From assembly GCF_024171995.1 (NCBI RefSeq), contig NZ_JAMTCT010000004.1:340153-404152 (forward strand): a stretch of DNA of 64,000 nucleotides, given 5' to 3'. The position numbers and the translations under genes were made by a program. This DNA is from Promicromonospora umidemergens (GTDB lineage Bacteria > Actinomycetota > Actinomycetes > Actinomycetales > Cellulomonadaceae). Shown here in pieces: positions 8,445 through 16,776 of the stretch. The notes beneath the pieces are model-generated. The model was given only the letters and a program-made list of their open reading frames with translations, did not search any database and was not told where the DNA came from. Positions within the stretch are counted from its first letter, which is position 1. Each line of letters begins with the position of its first letter.

Positions 8445-10097
8445 ATGAGCCGGCGGCCACGGGCGAGCCTCGGCAGGGTGCTCGACGACCTCGGAGCCAC
8501 CCTGCTCGACGTCGTGCGCGGAGGACCCGACGCCGAGCGCGAGGTGGGCGGCCTGGTGATCCACGACCCGCTCGACGAGGCCGTGTACCCGCCGCATGCG
8601 CTGGTCCTGGGCGTGGGCCTGGCCGCCCCGGACGACCTCGTGGCGCTGCTGCGCCACCTGGGCGAGCACGGCGCGACGGGGCTGGTCGTGCGGGAGCCGG
8701 TTCCGGCAGCGGCCGCCGTGCTGGACGCCGCCGACGCGAGCGGCGTAGCGCTGCTGGGCCTGAGCCGCGGCGCGACGTGGGCCCAGCTCGCTGCGCTGCT
8801 GCGGACCGTCCTGGCCGAGGGCGACGTGGGCGTGGACGACGCCGAGTCCCTGGGCGGGCTGCCGTCGGGCGACCTGTTCGCCGTGGCGAACGCCGTCGCC
8901 GCGCTGCTGGACGCGCCGGTGACCATCGAGGACCGCAGCTCGCGCGTGCTCGCGTTCTCCGTGCGGCAGGACGAGGCCGACGACTCGCGCGTCGAGACCG
9001 TCCTGGGCCGCCGGGTGCCCGAGCGCTACGCGCGGATGCTCACCGAGCGGGGAGTGTTCCGCGACCTGTACCGCAGCTCGGACCCCGTCCGGGTGGATCC
9101 GCTGCCCATCGGGTACGCGGGCCTGACGATGCCGCGCGTAGCCATCGCGGTGCGCGCGGGCGACGAGGTGCTCGGGTCCATCTGGGCTGCCATGGAGGCT
9201 CCGCTCGACGACCGGCGCATCGCCTCGCTCCGCGACGCCGCGAAGCTGACGGCACTGCACCTGCTGCGGGTGCGCGCGGGTTCCGACGTGCGGCGGCGGA
9301 TCCGCACCGATCTGCTGAGCACCGCGCTGGAGGGCGGTCCCGGTGCCCGCGAGGCGCTCGAACGGCTCGGGCTGGGCAGTCAGGCGGTGGTCGTGCTCGG
9401 GGTCACGGCCCGGCCCGACGACGGCGAGCGGTCCGTCGCCGGCGACGTCGTCGAGGCGAGCGAGCGCGAGCGGCTGTCCGACGCGTTCGCGCTGCACCTG
9501 CAGTCCGCGCACCCGGCGTCCGCGGTGGCGCTGATCGGCGACGTCGCGTACGGGCTGCTGCCGTCCGGGTCCGACGGCGAGGAACGGGCCGAGCGCATAG
9601 CGCGGGCGTTCGTCGAGAAGGTGGGCCGGCGGACCGCCGCCGTGGCAGCCGTTGGGCCCGTCGCACCGAGCGCCGGCGGTGTGGCTCGGTCCCGAGAGGT
9701 GGTCGACCGGGTGCTGCGGGTGCTGCGCGTGGGCGACCCGCGGGGTACCGGCGGGCCCAGGGTGGCCCGGTTCGCCGACGTCCAGGCGGCGTCGCTGGTC
9801 CTGGAGCTACGCGATGTGGTCGCGGCCCGCGGGGACACGATCGCGGGGCCGCTGGCCAGGCTCGTCGACTACGACGCCGAGCACGGCGCCGGCCTGGTCG
9901 CGACCTTGCGAGCCTGGCTGGACGCCTTCGGGGACGTGACGGCGGCGGCCGGGGCGGAGTTCGTCCACCCCAACACGTTCCGCTACCGGTTGCGCCGGGT
10001 GGCCCAGGTCGGCGGGATCGACCTGGACGACCCGGAGGCGCGGTTCGGTGTGATGCTCCAGCTCCGGGTGCTGGCACCGGGTGACGGCACAGGATGA
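8445..10097 (+). CDS. PucR-family transcriptional regulator
   Basis: A 550-residue regulator with the PucR layout: an N-terminal ligand-sensing region, a central GGDEF-like regulatory segment and a C-terminal helix-turn-helix (HTH_30). The last domain is plain from the FVHPNTFRYRLRRVAQVGGIDLDDPEARF stretch, given here only as landmark: the NTFRYRLRR core lies about 40 residues before the end. Family members often control purine, amino-acid or polyamine use. The ATG at 8445 lies 17 bases after the stop of the nickel permease, so the two may be cotranscribed, although a functional link is not obvious. A mirror-symmetric repeat array starts 66 bases after its stop codon. Confidence 0.87.
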   Translation: MSRRPRASLGRVLDDLGATLLDVVRGGPDAEREVGGLVIHDPLDEAVYPPHALVLGVGLAAPDDLVALLRHLGEHGATGLVVREPVPAAAAVLDAADASGVALLGLSRGATWAQLAALLRTVLAEGDVGVDDAESLGGLPSGDLFAVANAVAALLDAPVTIEDRSSRVLAFSVRQDEADDSRVETVLGRRVPERYARMLTERGVFRDLYRSSDPVRVDPLPIGYAGLTMPRVAIAVRAGDEVLGSIWAAMEAPLDDRRIASLRDAAKLTALHLLRVRAGSDVRRRIRTDLLSTALEGGPGAREALERLGLGSQAVVVLGVTARPDDGERSVAGDVVEASERERLSDAFALHLQSAHPASAVALIGDVAYGLLPSGSDGEERAERIARAFVEKVGRRTAAVAAVGPVAPSAGGVARSREVVDRVLRVLRVGDPRGTGGPRVARFADVQAASLVLELRDVVAARGDTIAGPLARLVDYDAEHGAGLVATLRAWLDAFGDVTAAAGAEFVHPNTFRYRLRRVAQVGGIDLDDPEARFGVMLQLRVLAPGDGTG

Positions 10098-10163
10098 TGG
10101 CGCTGGGCGATGGCACTGGGCGGCCAGCTGGAGGTGGTCCGGGACAGCACTGGGAGTTCGTGC

Positions 10164-10448
10164 GCCGAACCGCAAGTTCCTCGTCGTCGGCGGCAACGGC
10201 CCCGCCGAACCGCAAGGTACGTGTCCATCACCGCAGGCGGCGGCGCCGAACCGCAAGGTGCGCGTCGTCGGGAACGTCGAACCGATGGTTGTTGGTCGAC
10301 CGGGGCGCTCATGGACCAGCAACCTTCGGCTCGGCGACCGCCTAGACCATCAGGTTGCGGTTCGGCACCCGAGCAACGGCAACTCGACGCGCAGGTTGCG
10401 GTTCGGCGTCAGAGCAACAGCAACCGGACGCGTACGTTGCGGTTCGGC
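10164..10448. repeat. Mirror-symmetric array of ~41-bp repeats (long imperfect palindrome)
   Basis: The 400-bp gap between two convergent genes holds three copies of GCCGAACCGCAAGKT on the plus strand, starting at 10164, 10204 and 10245. Three copies lie in reverse orientation, ending at 10366, 10407 and 10448. Spacing is 40-41 bp in both arms. A degenerate copy is found on each side (about 10276 and 10321-10335), and an inner 10-bp inverted repeat at 10288-10297/10314-10323. Every pair is centred on 10305-10306. The sequence between the conserved cores is variable. It has no cas genes and no coding pattern; a transcript could fold into one long hairpin. Function unknown. Confidence 0.85.
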
Positions 10449-10497
10449 ACCCGAGCAAGAGGAACAGGTCGGGGACCCGTCCGCCGCACATCGCAAG

Positions 10498-11637
10498 CTA
10501 ACCCAGCGGCACCCATTCCGTCGCGGTGGTGAACTCGTCGAGCAGGTCCGGGAGCGGCGTCACGCCGAGGCCCGGGCCTGCCGGCACGGCGATGTGGCCG
10601 TCGTCGAGCACGAACGGCTCGGTGATGTCGGTGCGGTAGAACCGGCCGGACCCCGAGATGTCGCCCGGCAGCGTGAACCCCGGCAGGGCCGCGAGCGCCG
10701 CGTTGGCCGCACGGCCGAGCCCGGTCTCCAGCATGCCGCCGCACCAGACGGCCACGCCGTGCGCGACGGCGAGGTCGTGGATGCGCCGCGCCTCCAGGTA
10801 CCCGCCGACGCGGCCGGGCTTGATGTTGATGATCGAGCAGGCGCCCAGCGTGATCGCGGCGGCGGCGGTCTGCGCCGAGACGATCGACTCGTCCAGGCAC
10901 ACCGGTGTCGTGATGCGTCGGGCGAGCTCGGCGTGGCCCAGCACGTCCTCCTCCTCGAGCGGCTGCTCGATCAGCAGCAGGTCGAACGGGTCGAGCCGGG
11001 CGAGGTGGCGGGCGTCGCCAAGGGTGTAGGCGGTGTTGGCGTCGACCTGCAGCAGCACGTCGTCGCCGAACCGCTCCCGCACGGCCCGCACGGGCTCGAG
11101 GTCCCAGCCGGGCTCGATCTTCAGCTTGATCCGCACGTACCCCTCGGTGAGGTAGCCGTCGACGGCGTCGAGCAGCGCGGGGACCGTGTCGTGGATGCCG
11201 ACGGACACGCCGCTCGGCACCCGGTGGACGACAGCGCCGAGCTCGCCGGCGAACGACCGGCCCAGGGTGCGCAGCTCGGCGTCGAGCACGGCCATCTCCA
11301 GGGCCGCCTTGGCCATGCGGTGCCCCTTGACCGGCGCGAGCGCCTGACCGACGTCGGTGGCGGCGAGGCCACCCGCGCCGCCCGGCCGACGAGCGGAAGC
11401 CTGACGTCGGGCCAGGGCCGGGAGGAGGAACCGGCGCAGCACGTCGGCGGCGGCGTCCACGTACTCCGAGGAGTAGAGGGGCTCGGCCATGGCGACGCAC
11501 TCGCCCCAGCCCTCCGCGCCGTCGGTCACGGCGCGCAGCAGGAGGATGTCGCGCTCGTGCTCCGTGCCGAACGACGTCCGGAACGGTGCTACGAGCGGCA
11601 TGGTGATCCTGCGCAGCTCGACTCCCTGCAGCTTCAC
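10498..11637 (-). CDS. Enolase-superfamily N-succinylamino acid racemase / OSBS-like enzyme
   Basis: A 379-residue MenC/NSAR-group member of the enolase superfamily. The general-base motif K-x-K is present as IKLKIEPG. The metal ligands lie in LLQVDANTAY, IEQPLEEED and VCLDES, and the second catalytic lysine in INIKPGRVGG. The stretch WCGGMLETGLGRA followed by LPGFTLPGDIS is characteristic of the o-succinylbenzoate synthase/NSAR group rather than dipeptide epimerases. The GTG start overlaps the stop of the upstream GNAT gene (GTGA). NSAR enzymes racemise N-succinyl-D-amino acids, and pairing with a GNAT acyltransferase matches the D-to-L amino acid conversion pathway described in Geobacillus. 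A menaquinone role is less likely because no men genes are nearby. Confidence 0.88.
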   Translation of the reverse strand: MKLQGVELRRITMPLVAPFRTSFGTEHERDILLLRAVTDGAEGWGECVAMAEPLYSSEYVDAAADVLRRFLLPALARRQASARRPGGAGGLAATDVGQALAPVKGHRMAKAALEMAVLDAELRTLGRSFAGELGAVVHRVPSGVSVGIHDTVPALLDAVDGYLTEGYVRIKLKIEPGWDLEPVRAVRERFGDDVLLQVDANTAYTLGDARHLARLDPFDLLLIEQPLEEEDVLGHAELARRITTPVCLDESIVSAQTAAAAITLGACSIINIKPGRVGGYLEARRIHDLAVAHGVAVWCGGMLETGLGRAANAALAALPGFTLPGDISGSGRFYRTDITEPFVLDDGHIAVPAGPGLGVTPLPDLLDEFTTATEWVPLG

Positions 11638-12479
11638 GGGTGCTCTCCTTCGGTCGGGGTGTGGATCAGGTAGCCGCGCTCGCGGTCGTAGCCGACGCCG
11701 TGTCCTGAGCCTGCCGTAGCGGCGGACCCACCGGCCAGGTACGGCCCCAGGCTCTCTCGCACGCGCAGCCGCCACTCGTGGGCGGCTGCCGGGTCCGCCA
11801 CGCGCAGGCTCTCGATGTCCGGTGGCACCGGCACGACGGCGACCGGCACGACGCCGCCCGCCGCGCCGGCCTTGCTGGAACCGCCGGCACCGCCGGCACC
11901 GCCGGCACCGCCGGGACCGCACGCGGCGGCCACCGCCGGTGCCCGCAGGTCCCAGCGGACCAGCACCCGGTCGGTGTCCTCGCCGCCGTTGATGGCGTCG
12001 GACATGGGCCCGTAGAAGTTCGTCAGGTACTCGGCGGGCCGGCCAGCGAGCTTGTTGATGTTGAAGTGCGCGTTGCGCGCCACCAGCGGGTCGTACGTCC
12101 AGGCGATCTCGTCCACGCCCAGGGCGAGCGCCCAGGCCCGCTGGTGCACCTTGAGCGCGAAGCCGACGCCTTGGCCGCCGGTTCCCGGCGTCACTCCGGC
12201 GATGTGGCTGTGCAGGGAGCGCTGCCCCGGCGCCGCGTGGAACGCCACGCACGCGCCGACCAGCACGCCGTCGCGGAACGCGCCGCCCACATAGCTCTGC
12301 GTCTTGCTGAACGCTCGCAACAGCTCCGTGGAGACCGACGGCTTGCCCCAGATCGTCGTGAACAGGTCGCCGACGGCGGCCAGCTCGGCCAGGCCCGACA
12401 CCTCGCGGACCGTGACCCCGGCTGCCCGGGCCGCCGCCTCGGCGTCCCGGGCAGCCTGCACGGTGAACGGGTCGCTCAC
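11634..12479 (-). CDS. GNAT-family acyltransferase (putative D-amino acid N-succinyltransferase)
   Basis: A 281-residue GNAT-like protein. The core includes a GVTPGTGGQGVGFALK acyl-CoA pyrophosphate loop and the ITWTYDPLVARNAHFNINKL-like region (here AWTYDPLVARNAHFNI) typical of the subfamily encoded beside NSAR enolases. In that pathway the enzyme succinylates D-amino acids so that the racemase can invert them. It overlaps both neighbours by four bases (GTGA), so all are made from one transcript. A glycine-rich linker of GGA repeats near residue 200 comes from a short tandem DNA repeat at about 11879-11920 and may vary in length. The succinyl donor specificity is inferred from context, not from residues. 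Confidence 0.8.
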   Translation of the reverse strand: MSDPFTVQAARDAEAAARAAGVTVREVSGLAELAAVGDLFTTIWGKPSVSTELLRAFSKTQSYVGGAFRDGVLVGACVAFHAAPGQRSLHSHIAGVTPGTGGQGVGFALKVHQRAWALALGVDEIAWTYDPLVARNAHFNINKLAGRPAEYLTNFYGPMSDAINGGEDTDRVLVRWDLRAPAVAAACGPGGAGGAGGAGGSSKAGAAGGVVPVAVVPVPPDIESLRVADPAAAHEWRLRVRESLGPYLAGGSAATAGSGHGVGYDRERGYLIHTPTEGEHP

Positions 12480-15400
12480 CGCGCGACCTCCGGAACGGCT
12501 CCCGGCACCGCCTCCGGCACGGCCTCCCGCGCCGCCGCCTCGGGGACCGGCTCCGCGACGGCGGCCTTCGGCGTGGCCCGGGCGCCGAAGTGGAGGTATT
12601 CCTCACCGGTCGCCAGGGAGTAGAACGTGACCGGCGCCCAGGTCTGCATCCCCTCGGGGCGCACGAGGTAGAGGCCTTCCGAGACCGCGACCAGCGGGTA
12701 CTCCTCGACCGGCTCCTCCTGCAGCTCGGCCAGCGGACCGAGCAGCTCGGTGCGCAGCCGGGGACCGGAGTCGCCGTCGAGCACGTCCATGCGCACCGAC
12801 TCCCGCCGGTAGGTGCCGAGGTACGGCGTGATGTCCGTGGTGACGGGTACCGCAGGCGGCGCGAGCGACCTGGGCATCTCGACGTCCGCCAGCTCGGCGA
12901 AGATCTCCCGGTAGAGCTCCTCGTACAGGTCGCGCGTGTTGCCGCCGTTGGCGAGCAGCGTGACGGCGAGCCCGTCGTCCGGCAGCACCCGCAGGAACGC
13001 CGCCTGCCCGATCGTGTTGCCGTCGTGCCCGATCAGCCGGCGACCGTCCCACCCGAACCGGATCCAGCCCAGGCCCCAGGAGTCGCCGAGCGAGTACTTG
13101 TCGGGCAGGTCGGCGTGCAGCTCCGCCATGTCCGCCGTGCTCTGCGCCGACAGCAGGCGGGTGCCGTCCGCGGTCGTGCCGCCGGTCAGGTGCAGGCGCG
13201 CGAACGCGAGGACGTCGGCGACCGGCGCCGTGATGAGCCCCGCCGGTCCCACCGGTCGCGGCAGGCCCCACACGGGTGCGACGTGCTGCTCACCGCCCAC
13301 CTCCACGTGCCCGACGGCGGCGCCGTGCAGCAGCGCCTCCTCCGGCAAGGTGACGGTGCGCGGCAGGCCGAGCGGGCCGAACAGCTTCTCCCGCATCGCC
13401 GCGTCCCAGGTCTTGCCGGTGACCTGCTCGATGATCCGGCCGAGCACCGAGAACCCGGAGTTGCAGTAGGACCAGGTGACGCCGAGCGGGTGGTTCTGCG
13501 GGGCGTCGGCGAGCAGCGCCACGTACTTCTCGATGGCGTCGTCGCCGCGGCCGGTGTCGGTGAAGATGTCGCCGTCGATGCCGCTGGTGTGCGTGAGCAG
13601 GTGCCGCACGGTCACGCGGGCCGTCACCTCAGGGCTCGACAGCCCGAAGCCCGGCAGGATCGTGGCCACGGGCGTGTCCAGGGTGAACGCTCCCTCGTCC
13701 ACCAGGATCATGACCACGGTCGCGGTCCACACCTTGCTGATGGACCCGATCTGGAAGATCGAGTCCACGCCGGCAGGCTGACCCGTGGCCAGGTTCAGCA
13801 CGCCGGTCGCCGCCTGGACCAGATCGTCCGGACGCCCGCCCCCGCCCACCCGGAGGATGCCGAGCTGCGCACCCGGCACGTCGTGCTTCTCCGCGAGAGC
13901 GGTCAGGCGCCGCTCCCAGTGCGCGACGTCGATCGCCGGGCGCGCGCGGTCGCCGTCGAGCACGTGCTGGTCGAGCCACGCGACGATCCGGCGGCCGAAG
14001 TCCAGGCGGTGCGACGGGCGGCCCGCGAGCGGGAAGATGTGGCTGCCGCCCGGGTAGAGCACGAGCCGCGTGGGCACCCCGCGCTCACGCAGAGCGGTGT
14101 GCCACTGCTGCGCCTGACCCACCGGGCAGCGCAGGTCGTCACCGCCGTGCAGCACGAGGGTCGGGGTGGAGACCTGGTCCACCCGCGTGAACGGCGACAT
14201 CTCGGCCAGGCGGGCGGCGTCGGCGCCCCAGGGGAACGCCCCGAGCTCGTGCTCGCTCATGAAGTGCGCCTCGTCCGACGTGCCGGCCATGCTGGACAGG
14301 TCGGCCACCACCCCGCCCGCCACCGCCGCGGCGAACCGGTCGTCGTGGGCGGTGAGGTAGCAGGTCATGAACCCGCCGTAGCTGTAGCCGCCGACGGCGA
14401 GCCGGTACGGGTCCGCGAACCCCTCGGCCACCAGGGCGTCGACCGGCTCCAGGAAGTCCTTGGCGTCCGCGGTGCCCCAGCTGCCGAACACGGCGTCGTA
14501 GAACCCGGCGCCGTAGCCGTCGCTCCCCCGCGGGTTGACGAGCAGCACGCCCCAGCCGCGGGCCACCAGGTCGTGGTGGTACAGGTGCATCTCGTCGGCG
14601 GCGCCGTTCCAGGCGTTGTGCGGGCCGCCGTGGATGTCCACGTACAGCGGGCGGGGACCGGGTCCGGTTCCGGCGTCGTCCTGCGGGGCGTGGCAGAGCC
14701 ACGCCTGCACCCGGGTGCCGTCAGAGATCTCGAACCAGCGCTCCTCGCGCACGTACCCGACGGCGTCACCGAGCGAGGTGCCGAGGCTCGTCACGGTGGT
14801 CTCGCGGTCCCCCTCCCCGAGGGTGACGGTCACCACCTCGCCGAACGAGTCGGGCGTGGTGAGCACGACGGCGGCAGTGCCGTCCGCGACGGAGAGCCCG
14901 GAGACCACCCGGCCCGCGCCACCCAGCACGAGCCGTGGGACCCCGCCGCCAGCGAGTGGCACCGAGTAGAGGTGGGTGCAGCCGTGGTCGCGCACGCAGA
15001 ACAGCACGTCGTCGCCCACCACCACCGGCGCGGCGCCCGGGTAGGCGGGCGCACCCGCCATCACGTTGCGGTCGAGCGGAGCGGCCAGGTCGACCGGCAC
15101 ACCGGCGGCCCGCCCGCCGTCGTCGAGCGGCACCCGGAGCAGGCCCGCGTGCCCACGCGGCGCGCCCGGGTAGCCCACCACCAGGAGGTGCTTCCCGTCC
15201 GGGGTGAACGAGACGCTGCCTGCCAGGCCGTCGGCGAGCGCGACCAGGACGGCCGCTGCCTTGGGGTCGGTGACGTCCACCGTGTGCACGGCGGCGACCG
15301 GGTCCAGGTCGGACGCACCGGCGGGGCGCGCCGTGAACGCGAGGGTCACGCCGTCCGGGTGCCAGCCGACGGCGCCCACGTGGGCGTTGCCGTGAGTGAC

Positions 15401-15961
15401 CTGCCGGACGGAGCCCAGCCCGCCGCCGGCCGAGCCCGTCGAGCCGCCCGAGCCCGTCGAGACCTCCACCACGTGCGCCTGCATCCGCGCGGTCGGCAGC
15501 AGCCCGGCGCCGTCGACGGCGTACCCGAGCCCGTCCGCGACCAGGGGCCGGACCGGGTCCGACCCCGCCGGGTCGACCGGCGCGACGAACGCGATCCGCG
15601 CGCCGTCCGGGCTCCACACGGGCGCGCCCGCGCCGAGCGGCAGGTCGGTGACGGCGGTGGCCTCGCCGCCCGCCGCGGGCAGCGTCCACAGCTGCGCCGG
15701 GCCGTCCGGGTCGGTGCTCGCACGCAGGAACGCGAGCGTGCCGCCGTCGGGCGACCAGGCGGGCGACGTGTCCGCGCGGCCGTGCGTGAGCCGGCGCGGC
15801 TCGGCGCCGCCCGCTCGCGCGAGCCAGAGGCTGTGCACGGTGGTGTCCGCCTCCGCGTCCAGGGTGCGCACCACGTACGCGAGCGCACCGTCCGGAGCGA
15901 GCGCCGGCTGGGACGGGACTGCGATCGAGGGCAGGTCCTCGAGGGTGAGGTGACGGGTCAC
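12476..15961 (-). CDS. Fusion of S9 prolyl-oligopeptidase-family peptidase and S12 serine hydrolase
   Basis: An 1161-residue two-enzyme protein. Residues about 1-400 form a beta-propeller with repeated W-SPDG strands (SPAWSPDGG, PVWSPDGAR). About 400-665 is the alpha/beta hydrolase with nucleophile GGYSYGGF, aspartate in HGGDDLRCP and histidine in PGGSHIF. About 680-1110 is a beta-lactamase-like domain with SxxK in IGSISKVW, YxN in YCNSG and a GHDG element. The second half is closely similar to the free serine hydrolase at 21412-22797. No signal peptide is seen, so it should act in the cytoplasm on imported peptides. The GTG start and stop both overlap neighbours (GTGA). The tail ends in low-complexity EAVPEAVPGAV repeats. 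Confidence 0.9.
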   Translation of the reverse strand: MTRHLTLEDLPSIAVPSQPALAPDGALAYVVRTLDAEADTTVHSLWLARAGGAEPRRLTHGRADTSPAWSPDGGTLAFLRASTDPDGPAQLWTLPAAGGEATAVTDLPLGAGAPVWSPDGARIAFVAPVDPAGSDPVRPLVADGLGYAVDGAGLLPTARMQAHVVEVSTGSGGSTGSAGGGLGSVRQVTHGNAHVGAVGWHPDGVTLAFTARPAGASDLDPVAAVHTVDVTDPKAAAVLVALADGLAGSVSFTPDGKHLLVVGYPGAPRGHAGLLRVPLDDGGRAAGVPVDLAAPLDRNVMAGAPAYPGAAPVVVGDDVLFCVRDHGCTHLYSVPLAGGGVPRLVLGGAGRVVSGLSVADGTAAVVLTTPDSFGEVVTVTLGEGDRETTVTSLGTSLGDAVGYVREERWFEISDGTRVQAWLCHAPQDDAGTGPGPRPLYVDIHGGPHNAWNGAADEMHLYHHDLVARGWGVLLVNPRGSDGYGAGFYDAVFGSWGTADAKDFLEPVDALVAEGFADPYRLAVGGYSYGGFMTCYLTAHDDRFAAAVAGGVVADLSSMAGTSDEAHFMSEHELGAFPWGADAARLAEMSPFTRVDQVSTPTLVLHGGDDLRCPVGQAQQWHTALRERGVPTRLVLYPGGSHIFPLAGRPSHRLDFGRRIVAWLDQHVLDGDRARPAIDVAHWERRLTALAEKHDVPGAQLGILRVGGGGRPDDLVQAATGVLNLATGQPAGVDSIFQIGSISKVWTATVVMILVDEGAFTLDTPVATILPGFGLSSPEVTARVTVRHLLTHTSGIDGDIFTDTGRGDDAIEKYVALLADAPQNHPLGVTWSYCNSGFSVLGRIIEQVTGKTWDAAMREKLFGPLGLPRTVTLPEEALLHGAAVGHVEVGGEQHVAPVWGLPRPVGPAGLITAPVADVLAFARLHLTGGTTADGTRLLSAQSTADMAELHADLPDKYSLGDSWGLGWIRFGWDGRRLIGHDGNTIGQAAFLRVLPDDGLAVTLLANGGNTRDLYEELYREIFAELADVEMPRSLAPPAVPVTTDITPYLGTYRRESVRMDVLDGDSGPRLRTELLGPLAELQEEPVEEYPLVAVSEGLYLVRPEGMQTWAPVTFYSLATGEEYLHFGARATPKAAVAEPVPEAAAREAVPEAVPGAVPEVAR

Positions 15962-16776
15962 GTCGTTCTCCTTGTGGTCCGGGTGGAATCGATGGTGCTC
16001 GTGGTCAGGCTGCCGGCCGGCGGCCGGGGTACGGCCGCCAGCAGGCTGCGCGTGTAGTCGTGCCGCGGGTCGCCGAGCACCTGGGCGGTCTCGCCCTGCT
16101 CGACGACCCGGCCGCGGTGCAGCACCGCCACCTGGCCGGCGACGTACCGCACGACGGCGAGGTCGTGGGAGATGAAGAGGATGGACAGGCCGAGGTCCCG
16201 CTGGAGCTCGCGGACCAGGTTGAGCACCGCGCCCTGGATGGAGACGTCGAGGGCGGACGTGATCTCGTCGGCGACGACGACGCGCGGCCGGGCGGCCAGG
16301 GCGCGAGCGATCGCCACCCGCTGCCGCTGACCGCCGGAGAGCTGGCCGGGGCGGGCCCCGGCCCGGTCGGGGTCCAGGTGCACCAGCGTGAGCAGCCGCT
16401 CCACCTCGGCCCGGACAGCCGCGGACCGCCGGGACGTTCCGCGCTCGCGGGGGACCGCCTCCGCGACGCTCTCCCCCACGGTCATGCGCGGGTCCAGCGA
16501 GGAGGCCGGGTCCTGGAAGACCAGCTGCACCGGGCTCGGGCCGGCGGCCCGGCGGCGTCCGGCCACCGGCTCGCCGTCGAGCAGGACCCGGCCGCCGTGC
16601 ACGGGGACCAGGCCGACGGCGGCGCGCGCGAGCGTCGACTTGCCCGAGCCGGACTCGCCGACCAGGCCGACGATCTCGCCGGGCGGTACGACGAGGCTGA
16701 CCCCGTCCACGGCCGTCGTGGCCCGGCGGCCGGTGCCGTAGCGGACCGTCACGTCGTCGAAGCGCAGCTCGCTCAT
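15958..16776 (-). CDS. Peptide ABC transporter ATP-binding protein (OppF/DppF type)
   Basis: A 272-residue ABC ATPase. Walker A is GESGSGKST, the Q-loop VFQDPASSLDPR is of the Opp/Dpp type, the signature is LSGGQRQR, Walker B VVVADEITSALD and the switch histidine ISHDLAV. It lacks the C-terminal oligopeptide/nickel extension with cysteines seen in the partner ATPase, which is normal for the F subunit. It powers the importer together with the ATPase half of the preceding gene. It overlaps that gene by ATGA and the peptidase fusion gene by GTGA. Confidence 0.92.
   Translation of the reverse strand: MSELRFDDVTVRYGTGRRATTAVDGVSLVVPPGEIVGLVGESGSGKSTLARAAVGLVPVHGGRVLLDGEPVAGRRRAAGPSPVQLVFQDPASSLDPRMTVGESVAEAVPRERGTSRRSAAVRAEVERLLTLVHLDPDRAGARPGQLSGGQRQRVAIARALAARPRVVVADEITSALDVSIQGAVLNLVRELQRDLGLSILFISHDLAVVRYVAGQVAVLHRGRVVEQGETAQVLGDPRHDYTRSLLAAVPRPPAGSLTTSTIDSTRTTRRTT

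Noticed and set aside
10164..10448. CRISPR array
   Set aside because: Regular 41-bp spacing looks similar, but the core is only about 15 bp, copies are inverted about a centre, and there are no cas genes nearby.
10498..11637. Menaquinone-pathway MenC
   Set aside because: Sequence alone cannot separate OSBS from NSAR, but the neighbours are a GNAT, peptidases and a peptide importer rather than men genes.
12590..16057. Long plus-strand frame opposite the S9/S12 fusion
   Set aside because: It is an antisense shadow: rich in Arg, Gly, His and Val, no domain, while the minus strand encodes a clear two-domain enzyme.
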